From Todiramphus chloris collaris (Eukaryota > Chordata > Aves > Coraciiformes > Alcedinidae): a stretch of DNA of 64,000 nt. Under the pieces are notes generated by a model, which saw nothing but the letters and a program-made list of their open reading frames with translations, was not told the origin of the DNA and made no database searches. The stretch lies in NCBI GenBank assembly GCA_025345505.1, contig JANVCC010000040.1, forward strand, positions 8,207,655 to 8,271,654, given 5' to 3'. Shown here one piece after another: positions 27,501 to 40,432 of the stretch (position 1 is the first letter of the stretch; every line of letters starts with the position of its first letter). The translations under genes and the position numbers were made by a program.

Positions 27501-29353
27501 GGAAAAGAAATGCAGCATTTGTTCCCCAACCCCTCTAAATAAGGTAATTGCCTTCTCCAGAGGGAACAGAGCTGGCAAGAAGTTTTGCAGGGAACTGTTG
27601 AACTGTGGTATGTGTTTGACATGTTTTAGATGGTTTACCAAGCAAAATCAGACACAAAAGGAAAGGGGCTTGTCAATCAGCTGGCTTGCATTGGGCTGTT
27701 AATGTCCCCCTGTCAATCAGAGCAAGAGCAGCTTTCCTAGGTGGCTGAGGAGTTCCTGGCAGGAGGTGGGGAGCAGCTGCGATAACTTGGGTTTTTTTAA
27801 GACTTTCCAATGTTATACAAGTGACATGTAGTTTCTTGGAGGATCTGATTTATTATTTTATGGATTCAGGAAGAGTGTTTGCAAGATTTACTCTACTTTA
27901 TGGTATTACAGTAAATGTAAACATGTATAATTCAACAGTGCCAGAAGAAAATGAAGGTGGAAAATGGCCTTTGTCAGCAGCAGGAGGGCTTTAGAGAGAG
28001 CTGTGAAAAGAAGAAAAGAAACAGAGTTGTGACCAATAGTCAGATTTTTTCATCTCTGAGTGGAAGATTTTGGGACGCTGTTGAGGAAAATAGAGGTGAA
28101 ATGATGCTGAGGGTTAGGGGAGGCTTATGCCACTTGGGATGGTCATGGGGAATGTGCCGTGAGGGGACCCGGGGTGCTGGGGGCCTGTTGGGGCTGACCC
28201 CCATAGCAGCTGGCTCCTTTGCTCAGCTGGAACTTGTTTTAGCTCCAAAAGCAAGCAAAAAGATAAGAAACAGAAACATCAGCAAGAGAGAAGTTTGACA
28301 GCCAAATTGTGCAGAAACCAGATGTCATTCTTCATAGCTTTCTTTCACCCGGGTAACATGGGCTATTGCACCCCTCTGCCTCTGAGTAAGGGAACACCTC
28401 CCTCCCAACAAAAAGTCTGGTTTTAACACAGATTTTAGCTGTAGTTGTGGTGTGCTGCTTGGTTGCAGGTCTGTGCATCCACTTGTGAGTGTGCTGCAGT
28501 GATGGACAAACACAACCAGAGACTCCCGTGAGGTTCTTCTGTGACAGGAGGTGCTGCCTGGGGACATGGGACTCCCCAGCAGTATCCCTCTGGGGACAAG
28601 ATTTTCTGCTCCTTGGTTCAGTAAAGGTCATTGTTCTGCATCAGGTTAGTTTAGGGTCATTTTTTCAGTGGCGGAGAAGTGTGTGGTGTGGAATACCTGC
28701 GCTCTGCTGTATGAAGCACCGGCGGCCACAAGCATCACGTTTTGCGGGGGGCACACAGCCATGTGTGGAGCTGGCCGGAGTGCAGTGCTGGGATAATGTG
28801 GTTGCAAAGGAAAATACACTCTATGGGTTTACTCTAGCTTTGTAGCTTTCCTAATTATCTGGAAAACCCAAACCCAGAAGTGATCTTTGCTGTATTCTGA
28901 TACTCTAGAAAAATTTAGAGAGGAAAAAAAAGCCCCACTATTTTTTGTTACTTTTCATGAGTTCTTAGTGCTGCAAACCCATATTTATTTTCTATAATAC
29001 CTTGTTGGATCTATAGGTATTTCTGCTCTTTGGCAAGATATTGGTACAAGTTTTCTAAAGCTTACGATGAGTGGAAAATCTGGGTTTGGGGCTTGCTTTC
29101 AGACTGGGCTTCATTGCTCGTTAACTCTTTATATCCCTTAAAGTCCCATCATGTAGCATAGACTGGCTGTGCGTTATTCAGCTACAGATGCAGTAAATAC
29201 TGAAAGGCTAATTATGGATATTGATTAATAATCAACCCAATTCTTGGAGCAATGAGTCAGATGTGCCACAAAACTTTCATTTGTAGGCAGAAAAGTATCA
29301 GATGAAGCAGTGGTTTGAAAACATTATAAGCCTAGACCCCTACCACCATGGAG
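12521..29353. other. Intron stretch without genes (16.8 kb)
   Basis: No exon, transposable-element fragment or RNA gene was recognised by eye over this stretch. Short homopolymers occur at 15125-15133 (G), 16569-16586 (T), 19463-19470 (G) and 24039-24046 (G), and a guanine-run cluster lies at 28163-28193. Old, strongly diverged repeats could be hidden here and would need a repeat library to detect. Confidence 0.5.
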
Positions 29354-29443
29354 TTTTTTTTTTTTCTTTTCTTTCTTTTTTTTAATTTTTTTTTCTTTCC
29401 CCCCCCCCCCCTTGTCTTTTTTTTTTTTTTTTTTTTTTTTCTG
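29354..29443. repeat. Long pyrimidine tract (T/C), with C13 and T24 runs
   Basis: About 90 bases are pyrimidine on the + strand, apart from two A and one G. It includes a C13 run (29399-29411) and a T24 run (29417-29440). Tracts like this are prone to length variation and sequencing error. Confidence 0.9.
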
Positions 29444-30805
29444 CTTTCAGGGTTCATTTTCATCTGTTACACTTTCATATGTGGTTAACTGCCCTTCCAA
29501 ATGCTTCATTTAGCTCCATTTCAGAATTCAGTGACAACATATCTATATCCTTGCAGGACTCTCAAGATGTTTACTTGAAGTACTTTTTAGATCCTCAGGT
29601 GAAATTACATCCAGTATATCAATAGTTTAACAGTGTATCCTGAAATCCAGAAAGCAAAATTGAAAGCAGGATTCAGCTTATTGTGTTGCATCTTAAGTCC
29701 AGGCCTGATTTTAGTTAAAAACTTGGCAGGATGCAGCAATAGGCATCGTATATTAATCAAAGAAAGATGAAGGCCAGCCCGCTGTCCTGCTTTGGGGAGA
29801 GACCTGCCTTTTTTTTTTTTTACAAGGTAGACTTGGAGAGTTAGTAAAAGTATTTGTGCAGTACCTGGAGCATATGATTGAGAAAATAGTGCTATTTGGA
29901 CAAAATGGCTCATAAAATGGTTCAATCAAGCCTCAAACGGACACGTTTAGGAAGTGAAATCTTAGGTGTTGATTCTGTTTTGTAAATCTCTTGTCCCTTA
30001 CTGTGACAAAAGGATACACTGTCTTTCCCCAGCCCATGTGAGTGCAGCTTCAGTCCACACAGACCCACCACTGCGCTTGTCATTAACACCAAATCAAACC
30101 GAAGTCGGATGCTTTTTGTGCTTCACTTTCAAATGTCTCTGGCTTTATTTCCTCCTTCCACCATGTTTTGCACCGGTTTTCTCAATCTTGGACACTTTAA
30201 AATACAAGTGGAAACTGATGGTAGTATCCAAACTTAGTAACATATTGGATAGCTTTGCTCAGAATTATTGCATCTTTCTTTTCATCTTATCTCAGTATTT
30301 AAAGAACAATACCTCATCTCCGCTAAATCTTTGAGCATCTCCTGGATATTGTTCGGTAAGTTAAACTGGCAACCCAGCGTTTGTTTCGCTGCTCTCTAAA
30401 ATGCACAGATGATAGGAACTCAAGTATCTGGAGTTAAAAGTTGCACCTTTGGGATTGTCAGAAATAATTTACATTTCCTGGTTGATCTTTGAGATGTTTT
30501 TCACTGCTGAAAAAAAACCAAAGCAGTAACCGAACAAAAAAAACCTGCGTGTCTCCCACACTGCTACCTTCCTACCCTATTGATCCTGCTTTTTTAGCTT
30601 TAAAATGGGAAAGAATGCACTTAGCTGTCGTGTCAAAAGATTTATAGACCTATTGCTTTATAGAGTTGAAAATGGTCTAAGTACCATCTGAAAGATGCAT
30701 TTGGCTGTTTGGTAATGAATTAAGCATCTGGAAGAAGCAGCTGAGCAAAGGCAGTCACTTCATTATGGCTTTTTGAGCTGTTTGCAACACTGGTGATCCC
30801 GATAC

Positions 30806-30843
30806 AGCTATTCATCAAATAAAACGAGCTATTCATCAAATAA
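30806..30843. repeat. Two-copy direct repeat, 21-bp period
   Basis: The 17-mer agctattcatcaaataa is present at 30806-30822 and 30827-30843 with four bases (aacg) between. Confidence 0.95.
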
Positions 30844-32774
30844 GACACATCCAGTAAGCAAATGAACATGGTTAAACAAATGACAGTGGTGATTTTGGTA
30901 ATTTGAACGTTTACTGTGCATTTGCAGGGCTGCACGGTGTACACTGCACCTTGGATAGCTGTTGGCTGAGCCGCGTGTTTGGAAGCAACTCATTGCAATG
31001 TGTTGTCACAGGAGAAGACTTTGGTCTAAAATGAAGTTGTTACTGAAACGTTCCCCAGATGTGTGAGCGATACATCATTCTCTCTTTGCACTTGAATAAT
31101 AACCACCATTGCCACTGAATTCTGGGTCAGAGCAGGCCCAAAACATGGTCGGGACTGGGCTGTAACAGAGTTTGGCTTTACACCTTGTGTGACTGTTGGC
31201 TTGTGCTGTTTCATGAACTGCGCCTGTTCCCCACCTTGTGCCAACCACCTCCACGGCACAGCGTGTTCCAGAGAAATGTCAGCATGCATTCTGGTATCTC
31301 AACTATGTTTTTATACAAGCTGATATACCCTCCCCCCGCCTCCCCTGGTCTTCCTACAGCTGTTTTATGCATATAAAACATTGCTAGCAGTATATTTAGC
31401 ATCCAGCTTCCCAGCCTGGGGCAAGTTTTCCTTTACCCTGACTCTGATCTCTGCAGTCTGGTCACTTAGGACTGGGCATGTCCAAAGAGAGAGTTTGTAT
31501 CTCTCTGGCTAAGTATCTTTGGATTTGAATAGTCTTGCCTTCTGATGGCAGTTGTAATTAATCTCTGAGGTGGGCGGCCTTTTATATTTCATGGAGTTGC
31601 CCGAAGGCTTGTGGGATTGTCACCTGCATCCAGCTTGAAAGTGCTGGTGCTCTTTGATTTTATTCTATTTTGTTAATATATTTTTTTAATCAAATGTCTT
31701 TCCATTATCTCCTGCTTATTAATTGTATTGGCTGGAAGCCTAATTCTTTAAACAGAGACACAAATGCTGCTCTTAAGTTAGTCATCAATTGCTTTTATTT
31801 ATCAGAGCTCGACAAGTGGCTGTGTAGACCTCAGTTAGAAATTTTAACTGCAACTGCCTCAGCATATTTCTGCTGGAAGCAGTGCAGGTCAGATACACGG
31901 CAGTAAAAAGGTTTATATTGTTTTGATCATTCACACTTGCTACAGGAAGCACTGTGTTCTTTCTATGGAGTGGGTATGACTGTAGCATGTGCTGGTTCTA
32001 TCTATATAATGGAAACTATATATTCCATAAAAGCTCATGTATTTATTCCTTTCTTGGAAGAATCTCAGGTGGGAAAGCAAACTGTTTACACACAGCAAAT
32101 CTAGTGTTTGCCCAGGGTCATCAGGGACAGAAAACGTTTGTACTTCTAATTACATGCTCCGTTAAAATGAGGAGAAACTCAGTGGTTAACTCTTCAACAT
32201 GGTGAAAACTCGAGGCCTCAATATTGCATTTCCACAAACAACAAAATCCGAGGCTTCAAAAAAGAAATCCTACTTTTTCTGTCTGCGTCTCTTCTGTAAA
32301 AATTTTTCATCACTGATTTCACTGCATTATCAGAACTAAAATGAGAAACACTGCTTATGAGCAAATATAGCATTTGAATATGGGCCAGGAATTCCTTTTA
32401 CAGTATAAGATTTTGTGTGAAATAAAAGCCAAACAGCTGCTCACAACTTATGTCAGAATAAGTGATCTAACGCTATTGCTCTAGTCTCAAATTTGAGGCT
32501 AAATTGTTTCTTTGCCAAAGACCTTGTGCCAACTTACCTGGTCCCAATTTGTGAGAACAAAGTACATTGTTTCTGCTGCTCTGAAAGTGAAATCATTTTA
32601 TTGGACATTTTTTTCATTATCATTTCAACCGTGATATGGGAAGCCCCTACAAGTTTGAGAGACTACTTCTCACCTCCAGTCCTCCAGGATATATTTCAAG
32701 TAGGAAAAAAATCTCCTAGTAAGGCTAGTACAGCATGATGTATGGAGATATTTTCATATACGTAAAGACTCTTT

Positions 32775-32889
32775 CTTTTTATTCTTTTTTTTTTTGTAAG
32801 TGTAATTGGCTTTTGATTTATTTTGCTCTTTTTTTTTCCCTCTCAAATCTTCTATTCTCTTTTTTTTTTTTTTTTTTTTCCCCCCTCCT
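32775..32889. repeat. T-rich pyrimidine tract
   Basis: This is a series of T runs separated by short mixed pyrimidine stretches, with a T20 run at 32860-32879 followed by a C6 run. It is intronic low-complexity sequence with no retroposon body recognised beside it. Confidence 0.85.
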
Positions 32890-35800
32890 ACTTTTACTGT
32901 TCTCTTCTCATCAGATGCTCTCCAGTCTTTCCCTGGGTCACCCTGATACAGTGTGAAACTTCTTCCCAAGGGCTGCCTGAGAAACCACTACAGCCTGAAC
33001 TGGAGACCACCACGCAGAGCAGAACATTAGCCATGATTAAGTCTTTTGGCATCAAACTTTCCTCAGTTCTTCGGAAAGAACTTAAGACAAGGCAGATATT
33101 CCCAAATGATTTAGCTAAAGATTTCTAAGGACTTTGGATGCTCCTAAATGCACAAGATAACCAGAAATTAGTATATGTGGGGACAGTTGATTTTTCAGTT
33201 GTCCCATTTAAAGAGTTGAGGTGCACTGATGTGATAAGCACAATATAGAAATTTGTGCACAAAGAAAATGGGAAAAATCCCTGAAGTCCCCTGGTCTGTC
33301 TCTTAAATGCATTAAATTGTCCACTCAACTTCCATGGTGCTGTTACTTGTGTTTCTTCTGGCTGTTCTTCCATCCCACCAATGGTCAGTTAAAAATGTTT
33401 TCCTGGCAGTAAACAGCATCATTTTGCATCTGTTGCCATTGTCCTCAGACAAATCCCAATCTCTGCAAGGTCACAGTGATATTAATAATAACTCTTTCTT
33501 GTGTGCCGAGTGGTATTTTAATAGCATTGCTCAGAGTATCTCTCTTAGTGCTGCCCCACTAACACATTTACTGGGAGAATGGAATTCCTGATAGCTGAAT
33601 CACATCGTCTTTAAATTACATTGTCAAAAAGATCGTTTATCTTGTGTGTATTGTGACTGACACAAATAGTAAATAGAATAACAGGCAGTCAGTCATCGTC
33701 TAATGTACTAGTCTGTGTTGCAGCAAAATCCTCTCCCGTAACTCTCAGTTGTGGTTGCCTGGCTTCAGAGATAACTGCACATGTTCGTGCTACTAGATGA
33801 TCCCACGTGGTACTGGGTGAGATGCAGTGTTCTGAAGCCATGTGCCCCATCCCTGCTCAAGCAGCCCTTAAACAGCTATGCCAAGAGAAAGGTCATTCCG
33901 TATGCAAGAGAGGACTTTTTCCTCCTTGTCTTTTCTGTCAGCAACTGTCTGTCTGCAGATGGTCTGCTTTCTTAGATGGAATTCCTGTTGGATAATTCAG
34001 GGCAGTATGAATTCACACACCTGTTTCATTATGAGTGGGAGGACGATCATCTCTGTCCATGTCCCATCCCTTAATTGTTGAAGACAGTGTGGTAATTTCA
34101 CAGGGTATTTTATACTGGGTGAAATTATTTTGTAACAGCCAACTTTGTTAATATCCAGAGTTTATAGGTGTTTGTTTATGTGACACTGCTGCCATTGGGA
34201 TAAAATTACACCATTAAGTAGTTTACTTAATTTTACAAGATTTCATTGAATGATAGCTTGTTACTCATCGCCTGGTTGGATCACTGGAGGCTGCAGGCTT
34301 TTTGGAAGCTACACCAACATCATACTATTAGGTTTTCAAAATCAGTTGGTTGTTTATGCTGAACTTGGCCAGGAGCACACAAACACCAAATAGCTGCTGC
34401 AGTTGTTTTGGAGCAAAACTTAAATCCTCAATGTTGTATTCTTCAGTTTCCCTTGATCTGTAGCATCTCCTGTAATGTGCCTGTGCTGGTGGTAGCTTCT
34501 TGGTACCGAGATGTAGAAGAAAATATCCCTCACTTTGTCACTTTATCCCCACGTTTATCCCACATGGAAGGTATTTTGTTGTGTGGGTTTTGTTTCACTA
34601 TGATGTGCTTTTGCTCTGTCTTTTAAAGCATATGGCATCGTGGAGCCGTGGTCAGGGGTTAATGCACATAATGGAAATAGAAACGGCTCCGACTGAATTC
34701 ATATTTGTTTGACAGTCTATTCCTGATCTTCTCTCTTTATAAAGATAATGTTGCTTCTGGGACAAAGTGTAGAGAACAAGGTCTTGAAAGAGGTGGAGGA
34801 AATGCCTTCTGCATGCCGAAAGCTTGAGGGAAGAAGAGGATTAAACAAAAGAAAAAAATGAAATGTTTCTTTTGAAGACCACAGGAGGAAGAATTTAACA
34901 GCTTTTTTTCAGAGACGTTGAAAGAGGGACATGTAATAGTGTAGTGCTGGATGAGTTTTGAAACAGGAAAACTGTGATTTTTATGTTAAACTTGATTTGT
35001 AACATGGAAGCAAAATCTGTTGGTGATGTTAGTGTGTTGGTTGTGGGCTTGCCCTTAGGATGGGCTTGGCATTGTCCTTGGATGCTTTATGGTCTGCACA
35101 TGGCAGCTTGCACTCTCCTTTTTAGGAAGCTGAGAAACAATAAGGGTGGAAAACTCTGCCAAAATGAGCATTAACCATAGACTATGTCCACAAATGTGTT
35201 CGTGTAGGAATAACATTTAAACACAGAGTATGTGATTCTTTGCTTAAAGTCTCTAATGTATATACTTCTCTGTAGCTACTGGGATCTTTTCTGGGTGTAG
35301 AAGAAACTGCATTATTCAGCTGCTCTCAAAGTGTTCGTTTGCTGGTTTCTCTTCTTTTGCAATTTTTGCAAGAGTTTTGAAAATGACAAAGAATGTTTTG
35401 TTTTGTGGGGGTATTTTTTTGGTTTGTTTTTCTGTGGGATCCTGGCTCTGGAAGGGCTAATTCTGATTGTAGATTATACACATTAGCTTTGAGTACTTCC
35501 GTGCTCCAAAAACACAATTCATCAAAACTCAAGTACTTTGTGTCAGATCTGAATGTTTCACAAGAGATTTTGTAATCCAACATGTCAAACTTGTTTAAAT
35601 GTGAGATTGTAACTGAAAACCAAAGGAAGCAATAAGTGCTTTGTTATCTTCCTTACCTTACAGAAGTGTCTTGTAGTTCTTGGAAAAAAGAAAATTTCCT
35701 ATCTACAAGAAATACACGTCTACCTCATGCTGTAGAAGGGCTCCCAGTCGATGCATGTGCTCCTTGTGTTTGTAAACAGCCTGGTGTTTCATGGGGGCAA

Positions 35801-36168
35801 ATTTAGTGACTCAGCAGTGCAGTGCTCATCTCCATCTGCTGAATAACTCCCTGCAACTTGGTCACTGGTAACTTCTTCCTGCTTCTGAGAGGTAGCTTCG
35901 TGTTGGCAATTATTTGAGCAAGAAAAAGCCTAATTTACAAATTCTTTCCAAAAAAGCAGACCTTGAGGGCATCTGCTTTTTCATTTGTTCCAGACAGTGA
36001 TGCTTTAAGTTACCTAGTGCTAAATAGAAGGTTAATGAATTTCAGTCAAATGGTACTGGAGACTTCAGTGTGAGTTAGGCTTCACTTCTGTTCCCCAGCT
36101 CTACATGATTTTCTAGCTTGTATCTTTAGCAAAAAAACACGAATCTGTGTCCATTCTGGCCTCAGGTT

Positions 36169-36408
36169 GCATCAGGGGAGGTTTAGGTTGGATATTAGGG
36201 AAAATTTCTTCCCTGTAAAGGGTTGTCAAACCCCATCCCCGGCTGCCCAGGGTAGTGGTGGATTCACCATCCCTGAACATATTTAAATGCCATGTAGATG
36301 TGGTGCTGAGGGACTTGGTTTAGTGGTGAACTGACAGCGCTGGGTTAATGGTTGGACTTGATGATCTTAAATGTCTCTTCCAACCTAAACAATTCTGTGA
36401 TTCTATGG
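36169..36408 (+). mobile_element. CR1 LINE 3' tail, sense orientation
   Basis: This 240-bp fragment shows consecutive CR1 3' landmarks on the + strand: ggggaggtttaggttgga, tattagggaaaatttcttcc, a diverged caaaccccatccccggctgcc, tggtggattcaccatccctg, atgtagatgtggtgctgagg, ggacttggtttagtggtg and ggttggacttgatgatctt. It ends with a gtgattctatgg terminal repeat. It is the same general subfamily type as the insert at 7991-8125. No coding sequence remains. It lies about 4 kb upstream of the 45-nt COL23A1 exon. Confidence 0.93.
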
Positions 36409-39400
36409 TTTTCCAGATTCATGTTGGTAAGACTCTGCCTGACTTGCCTAACCAGTAAGTTTCTGAAAAGAGGAGACTATGACTTGCTTATGGTTTTTTT
36501 TAACCTTTGTAGGTGTTTCAAGTGTGTAGGAGCATATGGGTATGATGCATAGAGATTGTCACCATTCTCATAAAGAAACATGGAACCAAATGTGTGTGTT
36601 TGTGCACAGACACTTTCTGAAAGATTTTCTAAGTTGTTATCTCTGTCCGGGACTTGTACCGAAGCAGCTGTCTTGGTGCAGATGTGGAAAACTGAAATCT
36701 GCTGTGAAAACCTTTCTACCTTGCATATAGCAGCCCCTGCAGCTGCCAAACTATGCATCCTCTTGTGTTTAAAAATAGAGGGGGGTATACTGCATACATC
36801 TGCTCCTGCCCTGCAGCTGTGCCAGTATATTATCTGGAAATGACCTGAGTAAGACCAGCCATAACAAAGGGGGAAAAAATCCCATGTTTGATGTAAGTGC
36901 AATTGTGGCTTTATTCCAGTCACTTCTTAATTTATATCTCAAATTCAGTTTATCTTTGTGCCCTGGTGACTAAACAAAAGAGCTGTATGCATTTGACTGT
37001 TTGAAGAAGCTGTCTCTGGGGGTGTGTGGGGGAAGGGTGGGGAGAATTAAACGGTGTGGGGTGGAAATCCAGAGTACTGAGCAAGCAACACCTTCTTGGT
37101 TGTTTTACATGGATCATAATCAGCTCTTTTGTTTCAGCATGTGTGCATAGATCAGTTCACTCTTTGAATAAGCCTGATTTTTTTTAATTTTTTTTTCTTT
37201 TCCTTTTGCAACAAACATTCTCCCGGGGAAGGGGAAGACCCTCCAAGAGGGTCTTGGTTGGCTACAGCTAAAATCAACACTTAAACACCCTAAATATGTC
37301 TCTAGTCTTGAAACGTTATGTCCTCTTGAGCAAATATACCTTGTGTGCAAGTTTCATCTGTGCTGGTGAGCATTAGATTTGGGACTTGGATTTGCTCTGC
37401 TGTGTCTTGTTGGGAGGGCTTAAGACTGTGCCCCTCCTCCCGCAAGCTGTGTCCCCATTCTCTCATTCAATATTCCTCATTTTAGCTCTGCTGTAGGTAA
37501 AGGAGAGTTTGTGACTGTAAACCTTTAGTGCTGAGGTTCTGAGGTGCTTTAGCACCTTAAATGTTGCCCCTTTATTATTCCAATTGTAACAGCAATATTT
37601 CAGTTTGGTTCCTGGAGAAGGAGTTTTCTTCCCCAAGGTTGAGCACAGCTCCCTGACACACTGTGAGGAGGATGCTTGTGTGCGCCCCTGCTCAGAAAGA
37701 TTGTGTGGAGCTATGAGAAGGAAAACAATTTTTTGCTTGTTCTGTATCTTGAAAGCAACTAGATCGTGTATTGAACTGCCAGGAACTTTCCACAGCTAAC
37801 AACCAGAGGTTGCTTTCTGGGTGGCTTTTCTGCTAACATAAAACGTAGCCCAGGATTTCAGAGAGCTTTGGGGTACTTGGGCCAAATTTGAAATGAATCT
37901 ACATATTATTTTTTTATTTTACTTGGAAAATTTCTGTAGACTGCATGTGCTGCATGTTTCCAATCTGCGTCTGGTATTTGATTTGAATCTTTGGGTCCAC
38001 TGGAATCCAAAGCCAAAAAGGTTCACACAAAGTGTTGTGACCCAAAACTGTTTAATCTTAGATCTGCAGTCTCAGAGCCCGCAGCCCGACTAGAATACCT
38101 GATGAGTATCAGCTGAGCAAGCATTGCAGAATTTAACTTCTGCCCATGAACCATAAACCTTTTCCCCAGGGAACAAGAAAGTAAATTGGCCTTTGTTCAG
38201 GAACAGCCAGCTAGACCGGGGCTGTGGGTTCCTCATGCTCAATACCAGATCCTGTGTTACGCTGCTGCGAAGTTCCCCTTCCTTCTAAGTGAAGCCATAT
38301 GAAAAAAAAAAAAAAAACAAAAAAAAAAAAACCAAAAAAAAAAAAACCAAAACAACAAAACCCAACAAAAAAAACCCAAACCACACTTTTCTAAGAGTGA
38401 CTGAACCAACCAATTTGTTCAAGCTATTCTTCTGGTTGACTCATTTTTAACTGAAGAAAACACTGATATGTCGAAGGCAACTCAAAAAATGGCAAAAAGG
38501 AAGAAGGGGAAATAGAATCTAAACCATTACAAGATCAATAAAAAAAATAAGTGCAAGCATCTGAGCAGGTAGACCCTCCAAACTTAATGCCATGTTAGAG
38601 CATGATGAGTTAGATACAAGATCATCTAGAAACTAAGACCCTAAAAGTGAGCTCAGTATTTATGATTCAGAGGTCACAACGTTATCAGCTCACTGTATCA
38701 TGTTTGCAAGGGGGGGAAAATCCTCTGATTTAAAGATATCCAGTAAGACAGGTCTTCCTTTTACTTGGCCAAGGTTTTCACTTGCATGTTGCTCCCAACT
38801 GCTTCTTTGTATTAACATATCTCCAAAAAAGTCCCCGAGAGTCTCAGCAGCACATGGCTTGAAGAAAGAGATGGGCACAGATTTATGGTTAATATATCTG
38901 TGCATATATTCTCAATAAAAAAGGATGATACGTAGTAGGGGTGTAAGTGAAAAGGTAGTGCAAGCCTGCTGCCACAAGTTCTTGGGTAAGAATGTGCTTC
39001 ATTGGCTTAACGTTTAAAAAACGTTGCGTGTCTTCAGTGAGGTTTTGCTAGGTTGTAGTATCAGGCTCTTTTTCTTTCTGGCATTTAAAACTCTCTTTAT
39101 CCTCGATGAACATCGATTTACCTCATGAAGCCCAACAGCAAGGCAGGCAGCAATTTGCCCATCAAGCCAAAGGGACAGAAGCCAGCCATATAGCCTCCCA
39201 AGCCCTGGGAGTAGTGTGGGTCAAGGACCACATTTGATTTAATTATGGGGGGTAAAAAAACCCAACATTAAGCGTCCATAGTGCCATAGATCTGTTTTTC
39301 TGGTATTGCTGGGTTACAGAGTTCATTGATCAGCCCAATTTGCAATTGCACAATTTGCAATGGGTAAATTAGTTCAAACAGGAGCAATTTAATGCACTGG

Positions 39401-40432
39401 GAAACAAGTACGTGGTTTGGGCTCTTGACAGTGTTTTATGTGAACTATAAAGTGATGATGATTCTCAATATTTCATTTACTCACCCACAGCAGATGACAT
39501 AAATTGCTGCTACCCAGCAGAACAGCTAAGTCAATTGAGTGTATTTGCTGTGAACTTTTTACCTTGTTTCAGAGTAGCTACCCTTTAGATGCACTCATCA
39601 GCTCTTCCTCGTAATGTTTCCAAATAGCGATATATTTCATTCTCTTTCTTTGTCTGGGGTTACTAAATCCATCATCTTACTGGAAAGCTTATGATGTTGT
39701 CAGAAATTGCATATTATGCCCTGGATTAGGGCTGTTTAGCTTGAACATGACAAGTTGTTTAAAAATGGACTGGCTTATGCTTTTTATTCCTTCTCTCTAA
39801 AACTGTCTTTCATAACCGTGTAAATAAAGAACTCCCAGAACTGATACAGCAGACCTGGCATGGTTAGATGAATAGAAGAAAAGGCTCAGCTATTACCCAA
39901 TAGACATTAATGCAACATAAATCTTAATTATATTGAACAAGCATCAAACTGCAAGGTCTTGGGAGATGGAGTCATTAGGAAACAGTTTACAGTGAACATT
40001 TATCTTTAAACAAATTCCCAGGCCTCCTTAATTGCCTTTGTAGTCTCTTAAAGAGGTTGGAAATGAGAGGTGCAATATGGATGCACTTTCTGCCCAGCTC
40101 TTTTAGCAGTACCCAAAGCTGATCCCCTGGTGGAGGGTAGAAATTGCTGAAATGGTAATTCCCAGTTATGCGGACCATGGACTTAATGGCATCTGCACAG
40201 GTCAGGGTAGCAGATGGCACTAACAACTCGTGGGTTACTCTTGCTCACTGTCCTCTCGCTGCAGGCAGCTGAGAGGTCTCTGTCCTTCTGCTCACCTGTA
40301 TCTGCATCACAGGATTGCAACTTGCAAGTCCTGCCTGAATGGATACCACGTGTGACATGATGATGTGGTGGGTCCCCTCCTGAACTCGCTGCCTGGGGGC
40401 ATCTCTAACACTCTGCTCTCTGCTTTCCACAG
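36409..40432. other. Intron stretch upstream of the 45-nt exon
   Basis: No further exon was found. It holds a G-run cluster at 37018-37042, an A/C-rich tract at 38301-38385 and a small TTGCAA-type repeat at 39336-39360. It ends with the pyrimidine tract and AG acceptor of the collagen exon. Confidence 0.55.
38301..38385. repeat. A/C-rich low-complexity tract
   Basis: A runs of 10 to 16 bases are separated by single or paired C, grading into aacaacaaaaccc-type units. No recognisable retroposon precedes it. Confidence 0.88.

Larger units (their letters stand above)
29444..36168. other. Intron stretch without genes
   Basis: No coding exon or mobile element was seen. It contains a two-copy 21-bp repeat at 30806-30843 and a pyrimidine-rich tract at 32775-32889. 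Confidence 0.55.
1..40432 (+). other. COL23A1: COL23A1 upstream intron (3' part), at least 40.4 kb
   Basis: Everything upstream of the 45-nt exon is interpreted as one intron, because no other Gly-X-Y exon or recognisable coding exon was found on either strand. The many 60-160 codon open frames show no family motifs, have no partners in neighbouring frames, and often run through simple repeats. I looked for the preceding COL23A1 exon, which should encode a short linker with a CVCPP-like end before a donor, and did not find it. A long intron before the collagenous exons agrees with the large 5' introns of the mammalian gene as I recall it. The stretch holds three CR1 insertion loci and several low-complexity tracts, listed separately. 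Confidence 0.75.

Noticed and set aside
39009-39025. Small inverted repeat aacgttt / aaacgtt
   Set aside because: Arms of seven bases in AT-rich DNA are expected by chance, and there is no supporting context.
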